From Microcaldota archaeon (GTDB lineage: Archaea > Micrarchaeota > Micrarchaeia > Micrarchaeales > CABMGC01), in contig JAGWHG010000001.1 in NCBI GenBank assembly GCA_028866975.1, positions 19,932 to 36,840 of the forward strand: DNA of 16,909 nt. The letters are read 5' to 3'. The notes beneath the pieces were generated by a model. That model was not told the origin of the DNA. It was given only the letters and a program-made list of their open reading frames with translations, and made no database searches. Position numbers and translations under genes: made by a program. Each line of letters opens with the position of its first letter. Position 1 is the first letter of the stretch. This document shows positions 5,187 to 12,787 of the stretch, in pieces.

Positions 5187-7991
5187 ATGCCCACCACTTC
5201 AAAGACGGGCAAGGTTAGCTCTACTGCTAGCAATGGCAAGGCCACCGGCAATGGCAAGGGTAAAATACAGTTCGGCATAAGGCCAAAGCCAAAGAGGGAG
5301 CAGCCCAGCTACAAGGCAACGCCGCTCTATCTCTACAAATTCAAGGACATGCTCCGGCAGCTAGTGTCTGCGCAGAACTTCCCTGACGCGGTGGCTGCGA
5401 TATTTGCGCTCATAAGCGTTTCAGCCGCGCTGCCGCTCTTTCCAATTCCAGCGCTTGCGATACTCTCGCTCTTCACTGCGATAGTGACGATGCTCCAGCC
5501 CTTGATAGGGCTGATGGTGCTTTTGTTCACCACCTTCCCGATGTTTCTCTACCAGGTACCGCTTATAGCCTGGCTCTTCACCTTGTTCATGAGCATGTCG
5601 TTTCTGCTCGGATACAAGCACTACAGATCGATAATCTTCATCTACGCGCTGCTGGCGCTGCCATTCTCGATATTCGGCTGGCTGCTCGAATTGCCGCTTT
5701 TCATCCTCACAATACTGACAATCGGCTTCAAGAGAGGGGCAGTGGCTGCGATAGTGACCATATTGATAGTGGCCATGTCATCGGGGCTAACAGGCCTGCA
5801 GAATTCTGGCGGGATAGTGTTTAGCAGCAACCAGACCTTTTCGCAGGTGGTTTCGCTGCATGCAAGTCCTTTCCTTGTGCCTTCTAAACCCGCGCCAGAC
5901 ATATCAAGCTTCTCGCAGTCCTTCGGCGCAGCTGCGTCGATGTTCTTCAGCTACGATGTATCCTCCCGTATATTCCAAGGTCTTGCGCTCGCAGGCATGG
6001 CAATCGTGACCAACCTTCTTGTAGTCGGCGTGCAGCTGCTTGTCTGGGTCTTTGTGGCATTCATGATCAGTACGTATGCCGTGCGCAGCAGGTCTAAGTA
6101 CAAGGGGACCGAAGCCAGCCTCTTCGGAGCTGTGATAATAGTGGCATATGTCGCGCTCTCATACTTCTCAGGACAGCAAGTCAGCATGCTGCCGATAGCC
6201 AGCTTTTTCGTGGCTCCGCCTATACTCTTCATTTTAGAATACAACGAAATCACCGTGGTAAGGGCTCTTGAGGTCATGAAGCAGGACTTTAGGGGCAGGT
6301 TCGGGGAGATGTTCGAAGACATCACCACGGGCACAAAGGAGACTTTCGATGACATCGCCAACTACGACGATGTCAAAAAGGAGCTCAAGGAAGCAGTTCT
6401 TGCGCCTATAGAAAAACGCGAGCTCGCAGGAGCTTTCAACATAAAGCCAGCCAAAGGCATACTGCTCTTCGGCCCTCCCGGAACCGGAAAGACCTTCATA
6501 ATGAGGGCGCTTGCAAACGAGCTGAGGGCAGGATTCTTCTACATTAAAGCGTCGCAAATAATCTCTCCCTATCCCGGCCAGAGCGCACAGGCGATATCTC
6601 GCATATTCGACGTAGCAAAGAAGCATGCTCCGGCAATCATCTTCATCGACGAGATCGACAACATAGCAAGCAGCAGGGAGATACAGGAGAGCGAATCCGG
6701 CAGGCAGATGCTCTCTACGCTTCTTAGCGAGCTCGACGGGTTCCAAAAGATAGAGGGAGTCGTGCTTGTGGGCGCAACCAACGTTCCGCAGATGCTAGAC
6801 CCTGCGATCATGAGAACGGGAAGGATGGACAAGATAATCTACATGCCGCTGCCAAATGCGGCAGGCAGGAAAAAGATCCTTGAGATGTACTTTAGGCACC
6901 TCCCAGTAGTGGAGGGAATAGACTACGCAAAGCTCGCAGAGATCACCGACAGGTACTCTGGCGCCGACATAAAGAATCTTTCTGAGAACGTTGCAAGGGA
7001 GGCAGCAGAGGACTCTGCGGGAAAGGGCAAGGTGCTCAAGATAACAATGCCAGACATAGTCCGAATCATAAAGGTGACAAAGCCATCGACGTCTCTTGCG
7101 CAGATAGACAAGTACAACACGTTTAGGATGGACTACGAGAGAAGGACGCACCAGGGCGCAGCTGTCGAGATACCACAAGCAGTGTCAGTAGATCAGGTTG
7201 TCGGCATGGAAGAGGCAAAGAAGGCGCTGCACGAAGCAGTCGAGGTGCCCATACTACACCCGGAGCTCCTCAAGAAATACGACATAAAGAACATCAAGGG
7301 AATTCTGCTCTTCGGCCCTCCCGGAACCGGAAAGACGATGCTGATGCGGGCAGTTGTGAGCGAGATGGGAGATGTGCACCTAGTCACGCTCTCTGGTGCA
7401 GAGATCAGCAAATACGGCCCTGAGAGGGCGATAGAGGCGATAAGGCAGACGTTTGATAGGGCAAAGGAGAACGCCCCCGCAATAATATTCATAGACGAAA
7501 TCGATGCGGTGGTGCCTGCAAGAGACACGGCATCGGAAAAGGGGATGCAGTTCACAGGCGAATTTTTAGAGGAACTAGACGGCCTCAAGTCCGAATTCAA
7601 CATAGTCTTGGTCGGCGCGACCAACAGGCCGGACATGCTCGACACCGCGCTGCTGCGTCCCGGAAGGATAGACAAGATAATCTACACCGCGCCGCCCAAT
7701 GCGGAGGAGAGGGAGCAGATATTTAGGCTAAATTTGGAGAAGGTCCCAATAAAAGGCGCAATCGACTTTGCAAAGCTTTCGAGCATGACACAGGGCTACA
7801 CCGGCGCTGACATCGCCAACATCTGCAGGCAGGTGAAGATGAATGCGCTCGAAGAGAGCCTGCGGCAGTCAGAAGAAGCGGGCGTGTCGATGGAGATGCT
7901 ATCAAAACTCGTGGAGAACACCAAGCCCAGCGCGCCATCGCTGGTGGTCGGAAGGTACTTATCATTCCTTGCAAAGTACGGTCAGAGGTAA
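5187..7991 (+). CDS. Polytopic membrane protein with two CDC48-type AAA ATPase domains
   Basis: A 934-residue ATPase. Residues 1-45 are a Lys/Ser/Gly-rich cytoplasmic tail. Residues about 66-205 and 263-350 carry roughly eight or nine membrane helices, separated by a polar loop at about 206-262. Two CDC48-subfamily AAA modules follow. D1: Walker A GPPGTGKT 429-436, Walker B Asp488-Glu489, sensor-1 Asn532, arginines 543 and 546. D2: Walker A 710-717, Asp770-Glu771, Asn813, arginines 824 and 827. Both modules keep the residues needed for ATP hydrolysis. Pore-loop regions are altered (Pro-Tyr-Pro-Gly in D1; Lys-Tyr-Gly, shortened, in D2). There is no HEXXH protease motif, so it is not FtsH, and no C-terminal HbYX proteasome-docking motif. 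Likely role: membrane-anchored unfoldase/extractase or remodelling motor; the substrate is unknown. Soluble CDC48 has N-terminal double-psi domains instead, absent here. Confidence 0.9.
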   Translation: MPTTSKTGKVSSTASNGKATGNGKGKIQFGIRPKPKREQPSYKATPLYLYKFKDMLRQLVSAQNFPDAVAAIFALISVSAALPLFPIPALAILSLFTAIVTMLQPLIGLMVLLFTTFPMFLYQVPLIAWLFTLFMSMSFLLGYKHYRSIIFIYALLALPFSIFGWLLELPLFILTILTIGFKRGAVAAIVTILIVAMSSGLTGLQNSGGIVFSSNQTFSQVVSLHASPFLVPSKPAPDISSFSQSFGAAASMFFSYDVSSRIFQGLALAGMAIVTNLLVVGVQLLVWVFVAFMISTYAVRSRSKYKGTEASLFGAVIIVAYVALSYFSGQQVSMLPIASFFVAPPILFILEYNEITVVRALEVMKQDFRGRFGEMFEDITTGTKETFDDIANYDDVKKELKEAVLAPIEKRELAGAFNIKPAKGILLFGPPGTGKTFIMRALANELRAGFFYIKASQIISPYPGQSAQAISRIFDVAKKHAPAIIFIDEIDNIASSREIQESESGRQMLSTLLSELDGFQKIEGVVLVGATNVPQMLDPAIMRTGRMDKIIYMPLPNAAGRKKILEMYFRHLPVVEGIDYAKLAEITDRYSGADIKNLSENVAREAAEDSAGKGKVLKITMPDIVRIIKVTKPSTSLAQIDKYNTFRMDYERRTHQGAAVEIPQAVSVDQVVGMEEAKKALHEAVEVPILHPELLKKYDIKNIKGILLFGPPGTGKTMLMRAVVSEMGDVHLVTLSGAEISKYGPERAIEAIRQTFDRAKENAPAIIFIDEIDAVVPARDTASEKGMQFTGEFLEELDGLKSEFNIVLVGATNRPDMLDTALLRPGRIDKIIYTAPPNAEEREQIFRLNLEKVPIKGAIDFAKLSSMTQGYTGADIANICRQVKMNALEESLRQSEEAGVSMEMLSKLVENTKPSAPSLVVGRYLSFLAKYGQR
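6462..6493 (+). repeat. 32-base direct repeat, copy 1 (D1 Walker A)
   Basis: This block, which encodes Leu-Leu-Phe-Gly-Pro-Pro-Gly-Thr-Gly-Lys, is identical base for base to 7305-7336, including all synonymous positions. It lies in the first AAA module. Confidence 0.85.
7305..7336 (+). repeat. 32-base direct repeat, copy 2 (D2 Walker A)
   Basis: The second copy of the block at 6462-6493, in the second AAA module. Flanking codons for conserved residues differ, so identity is confined to this stretch, apart from a shorter near match over the segments reading Asp-Lys-Ile-Ile-Tyr. Confidence 0.85.
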
Positions 7992-8002
7992 ACTTTTGCA
8001 AG

Positions 8003-8701
8003 TCAGTGCCTCAGCCTTGCCCTAAGCGATTCCCCAACCAATATCCTCGAGGATTCGTTGAGGTATAGTTCGGATTTCCCATTCCCCTGCCGCACCTGCG
8101 CGAATTCTATCTTCACAGGGTCTCCGGGGTGCGCAATTACTATGTCTCGCACGGCATTGCCAATAACGCTGACCTTGATCGTAGACGGGCCATCGGTTAT
8201 GGTGAAGTTGCACGAGTCGTTGTCCCGGCTTATCGAGAATATCGAGTGGTTCACCCTCCCTATTGAGACTATCCTGCCTATGACGTCGACTTCCCGCTGC
8301 CCATCAAGCAGGCTGAAGTCGTTTATGCCGCTGTTTGCCGCATAGGTCCTCTCGATGGTTGAGTGGGCTATGCTTGATAGCTCAAAGCCGTTGTAGCCCC
8401 TCTTTACCAGGAATTTTCTGGCAAGGATCCTATCACCGCGTTCTATCGGCACGGTGTTTGCAAGGTCGAGCTTGTGCTGAAAAAGTATCATGCGCGCATT
8501 CTCACCCTGCGTGCCGAGCACAACAACGCGTATCGGTATGTTCACTCCCCCGATCTCAACTTCGCGGGTGTTGTACACCCGATAGACATACTCCTCTATG
8601 TCAACAAGCGTCTCCACGCGGACCCGTTCCCTTATCAGATCCTCTATCTTTATCGTAGTCGCCTTAGGGCTTTGGGGCATCGTATCTGCGCCCGCCGCCA
8701 T
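8003..8701 (-). CDS. RPA-like protein with two OB folds
   Basis: A 232-residue predicted nucleic-acid-binding protein. Residues about 25-110 and 133-215 each read as a five-strand OB barrel; the second (Asp-Val-Ile-Gly-Arg-Ile-Val-Ser-Ile-Gly ... Asp-Gly-Pro-Ser-Thr-Ile-Lys-Val) is the clearer RPA-type repeat. No zinc finger is visible. Such proteins usually bind single-stranded DNA in replication and repair. The start is uncertain: the frame is open to 8854, with ATGs at 8818, 8746, 8701 and 8680. I chose 8701 because GAGG lies 8 bases before it and because longer forms approach or overlap the nuoN 3' end at 8790. The stretch between could still be coding. The gene converges on the AAA ATPase gene with 11 bases between the stops. 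Confidence 0.75.
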   Translation of the reverse strand: MAAGADTMPQSPKATTIKIEDLIRERVRVETLVDIEEYVYRVYNTREVEIGGVNIPIRVVVLGTQGENARMILFQHKLDLANTVPIERGDRILARKFLVKRGYNGFELSSIAHSTIERTYAANSGINDFSLLDGQREVDVIGRIVSIGRVNHSIFSISRDNDSCNFTITDGPSTIKVSVIGNAVRDIVIAHPGDPVKIEFAQVRQGNGKSELYLNESSRILVGESLRARLRH

Positions 8702-8709
8702 GGTTCGAT

Positions 8710-8713
8710 CCTC
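8710..8713 (-). promoter_or_regulatory. Shine-Dalgarno site favouring the OB-fold protein start at 8701
   Basis: GAGG on the minus strand, 8 bases before the ATG at 8701. The other candidate ATGs (8818, 8746, 8680) have no comparable site. Confidence 0.4.
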
Positions 8714-8789
8714 AGCAATTTTGGTGGCAACATTGCTGCTTATCATTCCAAAGTGCTCGTCTACGACCTCGCTAGCAGAAACCAAAGAA

Positions 8790-10175
8790 TCATCCCACAA
8801 GATATGTTCCTGCGGCATTTGCAAGGCCAAGCAGCAGGTTCGGATAAACGCCAAGCACTATTGTGAGAAGGACGCATGCAAGCACCACAAAGGCAACGTT
8901 CCTGTGCATTTTCATCTGCGATACGCCACTCTTTTCGCTGTACATTGCAGACACCACCCTGAAATAATAATACACCGAAATGATGCTGTTGATTATTCCA
9001 ATTATTGCGAGCGGGAGCATGTTGGCATATACTGCGCTGGAGAACAACAGGAACTTCCCTATGAAGCCGATCGTCAGCGGGGTGCCTATAAGGCCAAGCA
9101 GTATTATCGCCAGCGAGAACGAAGCAAAGCCGTTCTCCTTGTGCAGCCCTATGTAATCGTTTATCTCGTGCCGATTTCTGCTCTCCATGAACAGCACAAT
9201 CGCAAGGGCGCCTATGAACATTATCATGTGCGCAGCTATCTGGAAGAGCGCCGCTCCAAGCGCGTATGCGGTCGCAACCGCAATCCCGATCGAGATGTAG
9301 CCTGCATGGGCGATCGAAGAGTATGCCAGCATCCTCTTCACGTTCTTCTGCGCAAGCGCGGCAAGGTTGCCGTAGAACATCGTAAGTATCGCAAGCGCGT
9401 ATATTATCGGAACGAAGGTCGTCTTGTAGGCGACAAAGAGCAGGAAGAGCACCTGCATCAGGGCAATGAACCCAACCTTCTTGTTTATGCCGCCTATCAG
9501 CGCAGTGATATAGGTGTTTGCGCCCTGGTAGACATCGGGAACCCAGAGGTTGAATGGAAACAGCGCAGAGTCGAAGGCAAGCGCTGCTATCAACACCGCA
9601 AGTGCGCCGAGCGCCAGAAGGCCTGTCGTGACGTTTCCAGACAGCGCGACGCTGCCAGAAGAGCCGAACACCATCACCATTCCAAATGAGAACAGCGCTA
9701 TCGCCACCGATGCCAATATGAACAGCTTCACGCTCGCCTCTATCGCCACCCTCTTGCTAAGAAGCATGGCAAATATCGTCGGTATGCTCATGAGTTCGAG
9801 CCCTATGAATATCGACACAAGGGAAGTGGACATCGCCACCATGTACATTCCCATCAGCGCAAACACGCTGAGCAGCGAGAAGTTCGAATAGCTCGCATCC
9901 TTTGCGTATGCAAGTATGTTCACAAGTAAGACTCCGACTGTGAACAGCAGCGATACGAACAGCGAGAACGGATTGGCGCTGAACAGGTTCAGTGCGGAAT
10001 AGTTGTCGCTTGCAATAAGCATGATCACAAGCCTGGCTATGAGTATTAGCATGAATATTACCGCTATGGCGAACTGCGCCCTCACCTTCCGCATGGCAGC
10101 CGCCACAATGCTGAAAAGAATCATCAGCGCAGCTACCAGCGCCAAAACGTAGAAGTCAGGTATCTGCGAGGGCAA
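8790..10175 (-). CDS. nuoN: Complex I subunit NuoN (membrane antiporter-like)
   Basis: A 461-residue polytopic proton-translocating subunit of the complex I membrane arm. It is NuoN rather than NuoM, on the basis of the Gly-Leu-Glu127-Leu-Met-Ser signature of TM5 and the Trp-Val-Pro-Asp-Val-Tyr-Gln-Gly loop at 211-218. The TM8 lysine region (Lys232-Lys233) and the TM12 lysine in Gly-Phe-Ile-Gly-Lys374 are present. The TM7 lysine expected in a Phe-Lys-x-x-x-x-Pro-Phe context is Asp202. The frame starts with TTG at 10175, 2 bases after the nuoL stop; no ATG or GTG fits better before the first helix. It directly follows nuoL, with no nuoM between. It is the last gene of the operon. Confidence 0.93.
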   Translation of the reverse strand: MPSQIPDFYVLALVAALMILFSIVAAAMRKVRAQFAIAVIFMLILIARLVIMLIASDNYSALNLFSANPFSLFVSLLFTVGVLLVNILAYAKDASYSNFSLLSVFALMGMYMVAMSTSLVSIFIGLELMSIPTIFAMLLSKRVAIEASVKLFILASVAIALFSFGMVMVFGSSGSVALSGNVTTGLLALGALAVLIAALAFDSALFPFNLWVPDVYQGANTYITALIGGINKKVGFIALMQVLFLLFVAYKTTFVPIIYALAILTMFYGNLAALAQKNVKRMLAYSSIAHAGYISIGIAVATAYALGAALFQIAAHMIMFIGALAIVLFMESRNRHEINDYIGLHKENGFASFSLAIILLGLIGTPLTIGFIGKFLLFSSAVYANMLPLAIIGIINSIISVYYYFRVVSAMYSEKSGVSQMKMHRNVAFVVLACVLLTIVLGVYPNLLLGLANAAGTYLVG

Positions 10176-10177
10176 TG

Positions 10178-11986
10178 TTAGTGCAAAGATAAAATCACCG
10201 CAATCATTATTATCGTCAGGCCCGCAAGCGTGGCAGCAGCGTAGAGGTTGACTGATCCTGTCTCAATGTGCCGCACGGCGCCCCCAAAAGCTGACGCCAA
10301 ATGTCCAATCCCATCAAACGCAGCATTCAGCTCAGAATCTGCATACTCGAAAGCGCCAGCGATATAGTATCCAAACATGCCTATGTAATAGTAAAGGCCG
10401 TTGAAGAGGTTCCTGTTCCCCAAAATTGATTTTGCAAGCAGCAGCGCCCTGTTCTTCGATTCAGCATATTTGCCTCTGTAATAAAGAGCGTATGCGGCCA
10501 CAAGTGCGATTGCCACAAGCAGCGTCTCTATGCCAATATCCGCAAGTCCCGCTGCACTTGCGCTTGCAATAGCATATCCGTACGACTTCATCGATGCGGC
10601 AACATCGCCAACGTAGTTGACGAGGTACGAAGTTGCAAGGCAGAGTGCAGCCAAAAGGAATACCGGGATCTTCATCGACATCGGAATCGTGTCGTATCCC
10701 AGATCAAGCTTTGCGCCTATTCCACGGTTCGTTATCCTCTTTGTCGGCAAAAAGAACCATCTGAAGATGAAGAGGGCGACAAGTATGTCAACTAGGAGCA
10801 TGAACGCATAGGCGTACATGTTGGACTGCGCGCTTTCCAGCGCAATGTTGGAGAAGAAGCCATTAAACGGGATGAATCCCGCCAGCGCAAGAACGCCAAA
10901 GAGCGCGCTTATCAGCAATGGCTTGTTGCGCGTTGCATTCCTCATCTCTGTTATGTCATCGGTGTTGTTGACCTTCATCAGCGTCCCGGAATAGAAGAAG
11001 AGCAGCGCCTTGTAGAATGTCTGCGCAAAGAAGAAATACACGGCAGCTGCGTATGCGCCTATGCCGAGGGCAAACATCATCAGGCCAAGTTCTTCAACAG
11101 TGGAGTATGCAAGCACCCTCTTCACATGCCTGCTGACTAGCGCATTTGATATTCCAACAAGTGCGGTTATCGCGCCGATGACTGCAATTGCCATCAGAAG
11201 CGACTTGCTTCCAATAAAGAGTGGAAATAGCAGCATTATGAGGAATACCCCGGCCTTGACCATAGTCGAAGAATGGAGGAAAGCGGACACCGGCGTCGGC
11301 CCTTCCATTGCAGCAGCAAGCCATTCCTGGAATGGGAACTGCGCAGATTTGGTCATGACCGCTATGAGTATGAGCACAAGCGCAGCAGTGCTAGCCTGCA
11401 CAGTGCTAGATATTATGCCGGAGAAGTCAAGCGTGCCATAAGTTGCAAACAGTATGGCCATCGCAGCGAGCATTGCGATGTCCCCTATCAGTATAATCGT
11501 TATCGTCTTCCTTGCTGCGTGGTTCGCGGCGTCTTTGTAGTTCCAGAACCCTATGAGCAGGTAGCTTGTAACGCTGAGGAACTCCCATGCTATGAACACA
11601 AGCAAAAAGCTGCCAGATACGGAAAACGCAAGCATGGCGGCTTGGAACGCCAAAATCTCTATATAAAAGCGCCTGTTCTCAGACAGCACATTCATGAAGC
11701 CGAGCGAGTAAAGCACGACCAACGGGCCTATTATTGATACCAGTGCGAAGAGAAGGAAGTTTATCGGCAGCATGCTGGCAACCACGTTGAACTGCGCGTT
11801 ACCGACCGAAAACCAATTCATGGCCTCTGTGCTGCCAATTTGCCCTGCAAAGAGCGGCACGAATGCAAGTGGCAAGAGCGATCCGAGCAGCGCAATGTAC
11901 TTTATCGCCTTAGTCTCCTTCCTTAGAAGGCCTATGATAAGTATCGCCACAAGGAGCGGTGCAAGACTTAGTAATATCGGAATCAT
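10178..11986 (-). CDS. nuoL: Complex I subunit NuoL (membrane antiporter-like)
   Basis: A 602-residue distal proton-pumping subunit. Key family features are Glu135 in Trp-Glu-Phe-Leu-Ser with Ser-Tyr-Leu-Leu-Ile-Gly-Phe-Trp, Lys213 in Thr-Lys-Ser-Ala-Gln-Phe-Pro, the Met-Glu-Gly-Pro-Thr-Pro-Val-Ser-Ala loop at 227-235, and Lys326 in Phe-Tyr-Lys-Ala-Leu-Leu-Phe. The C-terminal part (about 480-602) fits the lateral helix and final anchor helix. Two departures stand out: the TM12 Lys-Asp-Glu of Gly-Phe-Phe-Ser-Lys-Asp-Glu is Asn380-Ile-Ala, and the His before Phe-Phe-Lys is Gln322. The ATG at 11986 follows the nuoK stop by 3 bases. Length is normal for the family. Confidence 0.95.
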   Translation of the reverse strand: MIPILLSLAPLLVAILIIGLLRKETKAIKYIALLGSLLPLAFVPLFAGQIGSTEAMNWFSVGNAQFNVVASMLPINFLLFALVSIIGPLVVLYSLGFMNVLSENRRFYIEILAFQAAMLAFSVSGSFLLVFIAWEFLSVTSYLLIGFWNYKDAANHAARKTITIILIGDIAMLAAMAILFATYGTLDFSGIISSTVQASTAALVLILIAVMTKSAQFPFQEWLAAAMEGPTPVSAFLHSSTMVKAGVFLIMLLFPLFIGSKSLLMAIAVIGAITALVGISNALVSRHVKRVLAYSTVEELGLMMFALGIGAYAAAVYFFFAQTFYKALLFFYSGTLMKVNNTDDITEMRNATRNKPLLISALFGVLALAGFIPFNGFFSNIALESAQSNMYAYAFMLLVDILVALFIFRWFFLPTKRITNRGIGAKLDLGYDTIPMSMKIPVFLLAALCLATSYLVNYVGDVAASMKSYGYAIASASAAGLADIGIETLLVAIALVAAYALYYRGKYAESKNRALLLAKSILGNRNLFNGLYYYIGMFGYYIAGAFEYADSELNAAFDGIGHLASAFGGAVRHIETGSVNLYAAATLAGLTIIMIAVILSLH

Positions 11987-11989
11987 AAA

Positions 11990-12298
11990 TCAACCCTTCA
12001 GCTGCGTCAATTTCTTAAGGTCGAAATCAATGACCTTATTTTTCATATATACATAGAACGCCACAAGGCCGACCACCTCGACGCTTGCAACTGTCCAAAT
12101 CGAGAGCAGTATCGTAAAGAACGTGCCGCTTATCGCAGGTGAGTAAGTAAAATAGCCTGCTAGCGCCGTTATGCTGCCAGCAAACACCAGCTCAAGCGAG
12201 AGGATCGTTACGACAAAGTGCCTGCTTGCGACCGCCCCTGCAAGCCCGGCTACAACGAACATGCCGCCTGCAATGCTGAAATAGTACAAAGGAAGCAT
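11990..12298 (-). CDS. nuoK: Complex I subunit NuoK
   Basis: A 102-residue, three-helix MrpC-like subunit of the membrane arm. The two buried glutamates that carry the proton path in NuoK are both present, at positions 36 (Leu-Ser-Leu-Glu-Leu) and 74 (Ala-Ser-Val-Glu-Val-Val). I start at the ATG at 12298, which overlaps the nuoJ stop by one base (TGATG); the TTG codon just before it is in frame but less likely. Length and helix spacing are standard. Confidence 0.95.
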   Translation of the reverse strand: MLPLYYFSIAGGMFVVAGLAGAVASRHFVVTILSLELVFAGSITALAGYFTYSPAISGTFFTILLSIWTVASVEVVGLVAFYVYMKNKVIDFDLKKLTQLKG

Positions 12299-12783
12299 CA
12301 AACCACCATCTTCACTACTCTCTTCATCATTATTATGCTGCCTATCGCAGCCGCGAACATCAGAAATATCATGGCCCCTATGAGCGCGATGCTGCCCGAA
12401 AGCGACGCCGCAATCTCCTGCGCCACATTTGGTAAAGTCGCAAGACCCTGCTGGCTCGGAACGCCAAGGACATAGAAAAATATTGCCGCCAGAACGACAA
12501 ATGCGACTGAGAAGCCGAGCGGGCTGACATGCCTGAACTGCGCATGCCTATCTGATGCAACCGCGACAACAAGATACGTCGAAAGTCCACCAACCAAGAT
12601 GAACAGCTGGAAAAGCGCAATTGCGGTGAGCGAGAGAATCAGCATGAAGCCAGCAACAACCGCAAACACGATCGCAAGTGATATCGCAGCCTTGAACAGT
12701 TCGCGAGAGCGCATCAGCATTACGCTCGAGAGTGCGCCGGCAACAATAAGCAGCACGAAGGCTAAAACTTCTGCGTAGTCCAC
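12298..12783 (-). CDS. nuoJ: Complex I subunit NuoJ
   Basis: A 161-residue, five-helix membrane subunit next to NuoK and NuoA. Identity rests on position between nuoI and nuoK, helix pattern, and an Ile-Ala-Leu-Phe-Gln-Leu-Phe-Ile-Leu-Val-Gly-Gly stretch that aligns with the NuoJ TM3 motif (usually Val-Tyr-Ala-Gly-Ala), so the TM3 Tyr is replaced here. The start is GTG at 12783, supported by GGAG 7 bases upstream inside the nuoI 3' end. The stop overlaps the nuoK start by one base, which implies coupled translation. Confidence 0.9.
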   Translation of the reverse strand: MDYAEVLAFVLLIVAGALSSVMLMRSRELFKAAISLAIVFAVVAGFMLILSLTAIALFQLFILVGGLSTYLVVAVASDRHAQFRHVSPLGFSVAFVVLAAIFFYVLGVPSQQGLATLPNVAQEIAASLSGSIALIGAMIFLMFAAAIGSIIMMKRVVKMVV

Positions 12784-12787
12784 GTTC

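Noticed and set aside
6234..6746. 170-codon minus-strand frame within the AAA ATPase gene
   Set aside because: It lies opposite the D1 module, whose motifs are intact; the frame is a codon-bias shadow.
5187..7991. FtsH-type membrane protease
   Set aside because: There is no HEXXH zinc site after either AAA module, and there are two AAA modules rather than one.
8598..9689. 363-codon open frame on the plus strand opposite nuoN and the OB-fold gene
   Set aside because: It is antisense to a clear NuoN coding region. The translation is rich in Arg, His, Tyr and Cys without any domain, which is typical of a shadow of membrane-protein codons.
8790..10175. Identification of the last antiporter-like gene as nuoM
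   Set aside because: The Pro-Asp-Val-Tyr-Gln-Gly loop and Gly-Leu-Glu-Leu-Met-Ser signature are those of NuoN; NuoM has a Pro-Asp-Ala-His loop.
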